Shown here: positions 7,672-11,865 of the stretch, piece after piece
How the letters are laid out: every line of letters begins with the position of its first letter
Position numbering within the stretch: the stretch's first letter is position 1
Source of the DNA: Flavobacteriales bacterium UBA2040
GTDB taxonomy: Bacteria; Bacteroidota; Bacteroidia; Flavobacteriales_D; Crocinitomicaceae
Reading direction: 5' to 3'
Assembly (NCBI GenBank): GCA_002332715.1
Contig: DDBE01000223.1
Span: forward strand, 1 to 11,865
Length of the DNA stretch: 11,865 nt
The notes under the pieces: generated by a model
Seen by the model: the letters and a program-made list of their open reading frames with translations, nothing else
The model's database searches: none
What the model was told of the DNA's origin: nothing
Program-made: the position numbers and the translations under genes

Positions 7672-7736
7672 TTTGTTTTATTGTATCAAAACATTATATT
7701 TGTCCAACAAATATACTAAAATAAATAAAGTGACAA
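7672..7736. promoter_or_regulatory. Divergent, overlapping promoters with a perfect palindromic operator
   Basis: Rightward promoter: TTTG at 7672-7675, 19 nt, TATATTTG at 7695-7702, matching the Bacteroidota TTTG-N19-TAnnTTTG form exactly. Leftward promoter (read on the minus strand): TTG at 7736-7734, 18 nt, TATATTTG at 7715-7708. The two -7 boxes are the arms of one perfect inverted repeat: 9-bp half-sites TATATTTGT (7695-7703) and its complement (7707-7715) around CCA. A dimer bound there would cover both -7 boxes at once. The rightward start would lead into the zinc-ribbon gene, the leftward one into the MerR-like regulator with a leader of about 35 nt. Confidence 0.75.
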
Positions 7737-7759
7737 CATTAAGGACAAAAAAATATTTA

Positions 7760-8245
7760 ATGCGTTGGGAGAAGAGAGGTACTGATATTCCATACGATCC
7801 AGATTCTCCATTATACCGCATATGCCCCCAATGCTCCGATGACTTTATGGCGGAGACAGAACAAGACGTCTACTGCTGCACAAAATGCAAGGATGACTTC
7901 AACAATGCCAAAAAGGCCGCGAGTAAACTTGTGCAGCAGTTGGAAGTGCTGCCTGCAGAACCGACACCTGATATGTCATTACCAGAAGATTTGAATACTA
8001 ACCTTCAGACAAACATTCAATTACTCGATCAGCTCGTCAACGGTAAACCTGACGGTGTGCACGTAACCTTTGAAGAACTAGACAAACTAGGTCTTGACTT
8101 CAACTCCAATAATGGACAAGGCCTTTTGTATAATACACCAAATCCGGATGAATGCACTTTTGTCGTTTATGGCCCATTCCGTATTTACCGAATCACTTTT
8201 GAAACAGCGTTAATTGTTAAACCACAAATATCTAAATCATGTTAA
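7760..8245 (+). CDS. Small zinc-ribbon protein, hypothetical (161 aa)
   Basis: The N-terminus carries a four-cysteine zinc-binding pattern: RICPQCSDDF (C22, C25) and VYCCTKCKDDFNNAKK (C39/C40, C43), similar to the short treble-clef/zinc-ribbon proteins common in Bacteroidota that have CPQC...YC-x-x-KC. The remaining ~110 residues have no recognised domain: a proline-rich acidic linker (PAEPTPDMSLPEDL), a helical stretch and a C-terminal beta-rich part (CTFVVYGPFRIYRITF). The ATG at 7760 (MRWEKRG) is chosen because the in-frame ATG at 7652 lies upstream of the promoter and inside the divergent gene. Its stop overlaps the next gene by 7 nt. It may bind nucleic acid or a partner protein; function unknown. 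Confidence 0.7.
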   Translation: MRWEKRGTDIPYDPDSPLYRICPQCSDDFMAETEQDVYCCTKCKDDFNNAKKAASKLVQQLEVLPAEPTPDMSLPEDLNTNLQTNIQLLDQLVNGKPDGVHVTFEELDKLGLDFNSNNGQGLLYNTPNPDECTFVVYGPFRIYRITFETALIVKPQISKSC

Positions 8246-8427
8246 ATTTCAACGACATCAACAAACTTTTTGGAAAACCGCTTAGCCATCTCCCTAGACC
8301 TAGGACGCCCTATCAGTTCAAGTTATGGCATGCGGCGGCGATAGGCCTAGTCGGTTATTTTGCCTACAAAGGGGTCGTGTACTCGATTCAAGAGAAATCA
8401 ATTCGGATAAAAAGAAAGGAAGATTAA
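8239..8427 (+). CDS. Small single-pass membrane protein, hypothetical (62 aa)
   Basis: Begins at the ATG embedded in the end of the zinc-ribbon gene (ATGTTAA overlap), so the two are probably translated together. The chain has a basic, proline-containing N-terminus (FGKPLSHLPRPRTPYQFK), one hydrophobic segment (LWHAAAIGLVGYFAYKGVVY, about residues 29-48) and a strongly basic tail (SIRIKRKED). One membrane helix is therefore likely. I do not recognise the family. Coupling to a soluble cysteine-rich protein hints at a two-component complex at the membrane, but nothing in the sequence proves that the two interact. Confidence 0.6.
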   Translation: MLNFNDINKLFGKPLSHLPRPRTPYQFKLWHAAAIGLVGYFAYKGVVYSIQEKSIRIKRKED

Positions 8428-8550
8428 GCACTTCCAAATTTAACAATCGATACTACTTTCGTTAAGTCTTTTGGACATATCGATTTCATTGTGTTTTAGT
8501 TTTATTGGGTAGTTTAGGCTGCCCATTTCAATTAAAATAGTTTTTTGATG

Positions 8551-8558
8551 TAAATTTG
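8551..8558 (+). promoter_or_regulatory. Possible -7 box for the AraC-family gene
   Basis: TAAATTTG fits TAnnTTTG and lies 53 nt before the AraC-family ATG in a 184-nt gap. The expected upstream TTTG is not present at the usual spacing; TTTC at 8526-8529 is the nearest. Also in this gap, GGGTAG/CTGCCC (8505-8524 region) can form a weak hairpin without a T run; nothing else is evident. Confidence 0.35.
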
Positions 8559-8611
8559 AAAAAGCCAATAAATATGAATGCAATATCAATAGTGTATTAG
8601 TTAGTTTGAAA

Positions 8612-9427
8612 ATGGAATCAGTAATTATTTATAACGCATCAAATCCGTTGCTGATTGACAAAATTTCGTCAATCGTTTTTTGGCGGAGGTCTGCTGATTA
8701 TACTGATTCATCTGTGTTTTTGCCAAATAATACTTGCGGTTTTGGATTTACGTTGTATGGTAATTTATTAGTGAAAAACGATTCGGATTTTCAAGTAATG
8801 CCAAAATTTGGAACCAGAAACACCCTGAGCAAACCAAGTGAAATTAAGACATCAGGGGATTTTTTGAATATTTCAGTCCGGTTAACAATTCCGAACGGAT
8901 TAAGTTTATTTACTAAAATACCAATGAATGTTGTTTTCGAAGACCAGGCTATGTCTTTGAGCGATATCTTCTCTAAACAAGAAATTGATGATCTTGTAGA
9001 TTGGCTTTTTCATGCCAAGACTGATCTCGATAAAATTCAGATTCTAGAGCTGTTTTTGGTTTCTAAACTAACTGTTTATCAGCCAGCTTTGTTTACAGCA
9101 CTCATTGCTAAAATTCATGATGTAAAAGGTTGTTGTAGCATAGCACAATTAGCATCACTGTATTCTACAACCGAACGCACTATTCATCGTTTATTTAACA
9201 AATTCGTTGGTGTGAATCCATTAAGTTACATTCACCTGATAAGATTTAGAACATTGCTTAATTCTTCTTCAATTCCAAATTCTGACTTAATGAATAATTG
9301 GGTAGACCTTGGATATTATGATCAGTCACATTTTATAAAACACTTCAAAGCCTTTAGCACTAAAACTCCTGCTCAATTTTTCGGAAAAAATCCTTCAGAA
9401 AAGGTGTCCGATTTTTACAATCTTTAG
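8612..9427 (+). CDS. AraC-family transcription regulator
   Basis: A 271-aa regulator. The C-terminal third holds the double helix-turn-helix of the AraC family: first HTH around SIAQLASLYSTTERTIHRLFNKFVGVNPLSYIHLIRF, second around WVDLGYYDQSHFIKHFKAF, ending in the usual PAQFF. The N-terminal ~170 residues resemble the beta-rich sensor region found before such HTHs in Bacteroidota (short motif FLPNNTCGFGFTLYGNL); no ligand can be named. I start at the ATG at 8612; a TTG at 8606 is in frame but less likely. Its last seven residues (VSDFYNL) are encoded by DNA that recurs, without any AraC frame around it, upstream of the hydrolase gene. That makes it a candidate activator of both downstream genes. 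The gene is noticeably A+T-rich compared with the fucosidase. Confidence 0.9.
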   Translation: MESVIIYNASNPLLIDKISSIVFWRRSADYTDSSVFLPNNTCGFGFTLYGNLLVKNDSDFQVMPKFGTRNTLSKPSEIKTSGDFLNISVRLTIPNGLSLFTKIPMNVVFEDQAMSLSDIFSKQEIDDLVDWLFHAKTDLDKIQILELFLVSKLTVYQPALFTALIAKIHDVKGCCSIAQLASLYSTTERTIHRLFNKFVGVNPLSYIHLIRFRTLLNSSSIPNSDLMNNWVDLGYYDQSHFIKHFKAFSTKTPAQFFGKNPSEKVSDFYNL

Positions 9428-9449
9428 TTTTTTTTGAATCATACTTTTG
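9405..9449 (+). promoter_or_regulatory. Kelch-gene promoter with candidate activator site (copy A)
   Basis: A 21-bp element (9405-9425; TGTCCGAT followed by TTTTTACAATCTTT, minus one shared T) is followed by two bases, eight T's, six bases and the -7 box TACTTTTG (9442-9449). No TTTG upstream element is present; the 21-bp element occupies that position. The first 23 bases are also the end of the AraC-family coding region. See copy B at 10881-10925: 38 of 45 positions match and all spacings are the same. Confidence 0.65.
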
Positions 9450-9474
9450 TGCTTATTATTAAATGCAAAACAGC

Positions 9475-10863
9475 ATGAAAAAGAAATTATTGAAAGTTAC
9501 ACTTTGTTTGCCGCTTCTATTTTGTGGGCTTGATTTATTTGCACAAGTTTTTCAAACTACCACCTCATTTACTGACGCTCGACATGGCCATTGTACCGCA
9601 CAATCCATAGATGATAAAGTCCTGATTTTTGGAGGAATCGTTGCAAATGGATCTAACATCAATAGTGTTTATGAATATGACCCTGTAATTAATTTATGGT
9701 CTTCAAAAGCCAGTATTCCAAATGCTTCAGGTTTAGGCAATAGTTCATGTGTTAAGTTAAACAATGGTAAAATCCTCCTATTCGGTGGTTCTCAAAATGG
9801 TTCAACTTCTCAGTCAAATAAAGTGTATCAATACGATATTGCTACTAACTCATGGATTATACTTTCTGATTTACCAAACGCTTTGGGTAGAGAGCAAATG
9901 CATGCTACTTTGATGAATGATTCTATCATACTATTAACCGGTGGAATTTCTACCATATCATCAGCTTTAGAATATCCAACAACAAATTATCTATACAATA
10001 CGAACACCAATACATTCACACCTGCAGGAAATTTACCTATCGGTGTAATTAACCATACATCTACTTTACTTTCAAATGGAGAAGTATTAATTACGGGAGG
10101 TTTTGATGGGAATCAAGCTAGAAATGAAGTGTATGTTTTTAACTTGCAAAATGGTTGGAGAACATTATCCTCTTCGTTAAGCGTTGCTGTAAGTTCACAT
10201 CGCGCATTATTGGTAAATGGAAAGGTTTATATTTACGGTGGGTTCAATATCCCATTATTTGAATTTTCAGATAAATTAGATGTCTACGATCCAGCACAAG
10301 ACGCTGTAAGTCCATTAACTACAGGACCACTTGCTAGCTCACAATTTGCAATGGTATCATTCAACTCAACTATTTTGATTGCAGGTGGAAGCAGAATTTT
10401 ACCTAATTCATCATTTGGTGTAACAAATGAAGCTTATTTGTACAACATTAATAATAACACATTTACAACGGTCGTTAACATGCCATCGACAAGAGGAGGA
10501 ATGGGGATTTCTGAATTGGGTAACACAGGGAAATTTATTTTTAGTGGTGGTCATGTGAGCTTATCTGAGCCATTTGATGATGGGATTATTTATGATGCAG
10601 CACTTCTCTCTGGGATAGAGGAAAACAATATATTGAATTCATTTGATTTATATCCAAATCCTTGTCAAAACGAATTAAATTTAAGAATCAACTCTTCTGA
10701 ATTTTTAAGTAAATATGAAGTGTTTAATTCGCTTGGGCAGATGATACAATCAGGTATGATAGAGTTTAGCAATTCAACCATAAACACTAGTGATTTCCCT
10801 CAAGGATGTTACATGATTTCAATCCATGGAATCGCGCATCAACGTTTTCAAGTAATTCGATAA
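9475..10863 (+). CDS. Secreted kelch-repeat protein with T9SS type A sorting domain
   Basis: A 462-aa exported protein built of kelch-type repeats. Seven Gly-Gly strands are visible (VLIFGG, ILLFGG, IILLTGG, VLITGG, VYIYGG, ILIAGG, FIFSGG), several followed by a Tyr and later Trp as in kelch motifs (YEYDPVINLWSS, YQYDIATNSWII), so a six- to seven-bladed beta-propeller is expected. The C-terminal ~75 residues are a T9SS type A sorting domain (FDLYPNPCQNELNLRI ... GCYMISI). A Sec signal peptide ends at LFA before Q. I prefer the ATG at 9475 (MKKKLLK) because the in-frame ATG at 9463 would leave a leader of only ~8 nt after the -7 box. Kelch propellers usually bind partners or glycans; none is identifiable. 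It is preceded by an AraC regulator gene and a shared promoter block. Confidence 0.88.
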   Translation: MKKKLLKVTLCLPLLFCGLDLFAQVFQTTTSFTDARHGHCTAQSIDDKVLIFGGIVANGSNINSVYEYDPVINLWSSKASIPNASGLGNSSCVKLNNGKILLFGGSQNGSTSQSNKVYQYDIATNSWIILSDLPNALGREQMHATLMNDSIILLTGGISTISSALEYPTTNYLYNTNTNTFTPAGNLPIGVINHTSTLLSNGEVLITGGFDGNQARNEVYVFNLQNGWRTLSSSLSVAVSSHRALLVNGKVYIYGGFNIPLFEFSDKLDVYDPAQDAVSPLTTGPLASSQFAMVSFNSTILIAGGSRILPNSSFGVTNEAYLYNINNNTFTTVVNMPSTRGGMGISELGNTGKFIFSGGHVSLSEPFDDGIIYDAALLSGIEENNILNSFDLYPNPCQNELNLRINSSEFLSKYEVFNSLGQMIQSGMIEFSNSTINTSDFPQGCYMISIHGIAHQRFQVIR

Positions 10864-10880
10864 AGTTTATATAGACAAGC

Positions 10881-10925
10881 TGTCCGATTTTTACAATCTT
10901 TCATTTTTTTTCGAACATATCTTTG
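10881..10925 (+). promoter_or_regulatory. Hydrolase-gene promoter with candidate activator site (copy B)
   Basis: Repeats copy A: the same 21-bp element (10881-10901), two bases, eight T's (10904-10911), six bases, then TATCTTTG (10918-10925). The -7 box lies 29 nt before the hydrolase ATG, giving a leader of about 25 nt. There is no AraC reading frame around this copy, so its conservation is not explained by coding. No TTTG element stands at the usual distance. Confidence 0.65.
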
Positions 10926-10954
10926 CACTAAATAATGTTAACTATTTAGTAAAA

Positions 10955-11865
10955 ATGAAGTGTTTTATTTTATTATTCTTTATTAGCACTGCTAATCTAT
11001 TTTTCGGTCAGTCATTACATCGCAAAGCTCTTTTTGGTGCTCGAATTGAATACGTTACTGAAAATGGTAATTCCGGCTGTAAGGTCGTGCAAGTTGTTCG
11101 AGGAACGAGTGTTGAACTGAAGCTTCAAGAAAATGATCTTATTACAAACATTGGTAATCAAAGTTTTAGCTCTTCAGATGAATTTACCACACAATTCTTA
11201 ACCTACGAACCAGGCAAAGAAGTTCAAGTTTCAGTGCTTCGTGGAAAAAAGAAACTCACGCTCAAAGCAAAAGTCGTTGCTCGTCCATACGAAACAGATG
11301 ATAATGCTACTGTCATTTACGATGACGCGAATTACAAAGGTGGACAATTACGCGTGATCATCAACAAACCTTTCAGGGAGAATAAAATGCCTGCGATGCT
11401 CTTCATTCCTGGATATACCTGCAGTAGCATTGATGAATTGACCAACGACCATCCCTACAAACGAATAGTTGATGCCTATGTTGATGCCGGTTACGTGACA
11501 CTTCGCATCGAAAAAAGTGGTTTGGGAGATAGCAAAAATACGCCACCTTGTGAGTCCTGCGATTTATTGGATGAAATTGAAAATTTTGAAGTCGGGTTAA
11601 AAAAATTGAAGTCCCTACCCTACGTCGATACCAACCAAATCATCATCGTTGGACATTCCATGGGTGGAATTATTGCGCCTGCCATTAGCGCTAAACACAA
11701 TGTTGCTGGGGTTGTGGTGTATGGAACAACCGCAAAATCGTGGTTTGAAAACCAGATTGAAATGTACCGCGTTCAAAATGCGTTGGCTGGTATGAATCCA
11801 ATCGAAGTAGAGCAATCTGTGATCGAGCAATACGATTTGAATTACCGATACTTTGTTAAAAAAGA
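10955..11865 (+). CDS. Secreted PDZ-domain alpha/beta hydrolase, 3'-truncated by the window
   Basis: An open frame from the ATG at 10955 runs past the window end (303 full codons seen). Residues 1-18 are a signal peptide (MKCFILLFFISTANLFFG, then QS). Residues ~28-95 form a PDZ-like domain (ALFGARIEY ... VVQVVRGTSVELKLQENDLITNIGNQSF ... VQVSVLRGKK), which usually binds peptide termini. From ~115 on is an alpha/beta hydrolase: MPAMLFIPGYTCSS (oxyanion-hole strand), then IIIVGHSMGG with nucleophile S235 in G-H-S-M-G. The acid and His of the triad should lie beyond the window. The substrate is unknown; esterase or peptidase activity are both possible. Two cysteines (CESC, ~200) sit before the nucleophile elbow. 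Confidence 0.85.
   Translation, partial: MKCFILLFFISTANLFFGQSLHRKALFGARIEYVTENGNSGCKVVQVVRGTSVELKLQENDLITNIGNQSFSSSDEFTTQFLTYEPGKEVQVSVLRGKKKLTLKAKVVARPYETDDNATVIYDDANYKGGQLRVIINKPFRENKMPAMLFIPGYTCSSIDELTNDHPYKRIVDAYVDAGYVTLRIEKSGLGDSKNTPPCESCDLLDEIENFEVGLKKLKSLPYVDTNQIIIVGHSMGGIIAPAISAKHNVAGVVVYGTTAKSWFENQIEMYRVQNALAGMNPIEVEQSVIEQYDLNYRYFVKK

Noticed and set aside
7652..7759. Longer N-terminus for the zinc-ribbon protein
   Set aside because: The upstream in-frame ATG precedes the predicted promoter and would overlap the start of the divergent regulator gene.
8505..8530. Hairpin after the membrane-protein gene as a terminator
   Set aside because: The stem is only about 6 bp with a G-U pair and no T run follows.
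10864..10954. Decayed AraC-family gene end at copy B
   Set aside because: Only the last seven codons' worth of bases match; upstream bases show no AraC-like reading frame. A shared promoter element explains the conserved T tract and -7 spacing better, though an old remnant cannot be fully excluded.

Overview
The window looks like chromosomal DNA of a Bacteroidota bacterium, probably of the Flavobacteriia type. Three things point there: secreted proteins ending in type IX secretion (T9SS) type A sorting domains, promoters of the TTTG / TAnnTTTG type in place of -35/-10 boxes, and a tmRNA whose tag ends in YALAA. No closer assignment can be made from the sequence.

Layout. Positions 1-2135 (+) hold two overlapping glycan-degradation genes: the 3' part of a carbohydrate-active enzyme with a hexosaminidase-like C-terminal domain, and a complete GH29 alpha-L-fucosidase with a signal peptide. 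Positions 2162-4570 (+) encode a large T9SS cargo protein with a propeller-like N-terminus, four Cys/Trp-rich repeats and an Ig-like segment. An intact tmRNA gene (ssrA, 4598-4997) and its terminator follow.

Positions 4879-8427 look like accessory DNA abutting ssrA. A large serine recombinase gene (-) points at ssrA, and its reading frame runs through the tmRNA terminator and 119 nt into the tmRNA in antisense. It is translationally coupled (ATGA) to a 46-aa ORF, with a MerR-like regulator gene upstream on the same strand. Diverging from the regulator, across a perfectly symmetric promoter/operator, is a pair of overlapping genes for a zinc-ribbon protein and a one-helix membrane protein. This resembles a small integrative element using the 3' end of ssrA, but no second attachment site was found here.

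Positions 8612-11865 (+) hold an AraC-family regulator, a kelch-repeat T9SS cargo protein, and the 5' part of a secreted PDZ-alpha/beta hydrolase. The AraC gene's last codons lie in a 45-nt block that is repeated, with identical internal spacing to a TAnnTTTG box, upstream of both the kelch gene and the hydrolase gene. The simplest reading is that both are driven by a shared activator-dependent promoter, with the AraC protein as the obvious candidate activator. That repeated block and the recombinase/tmRNA overlap are the most interesting observations.
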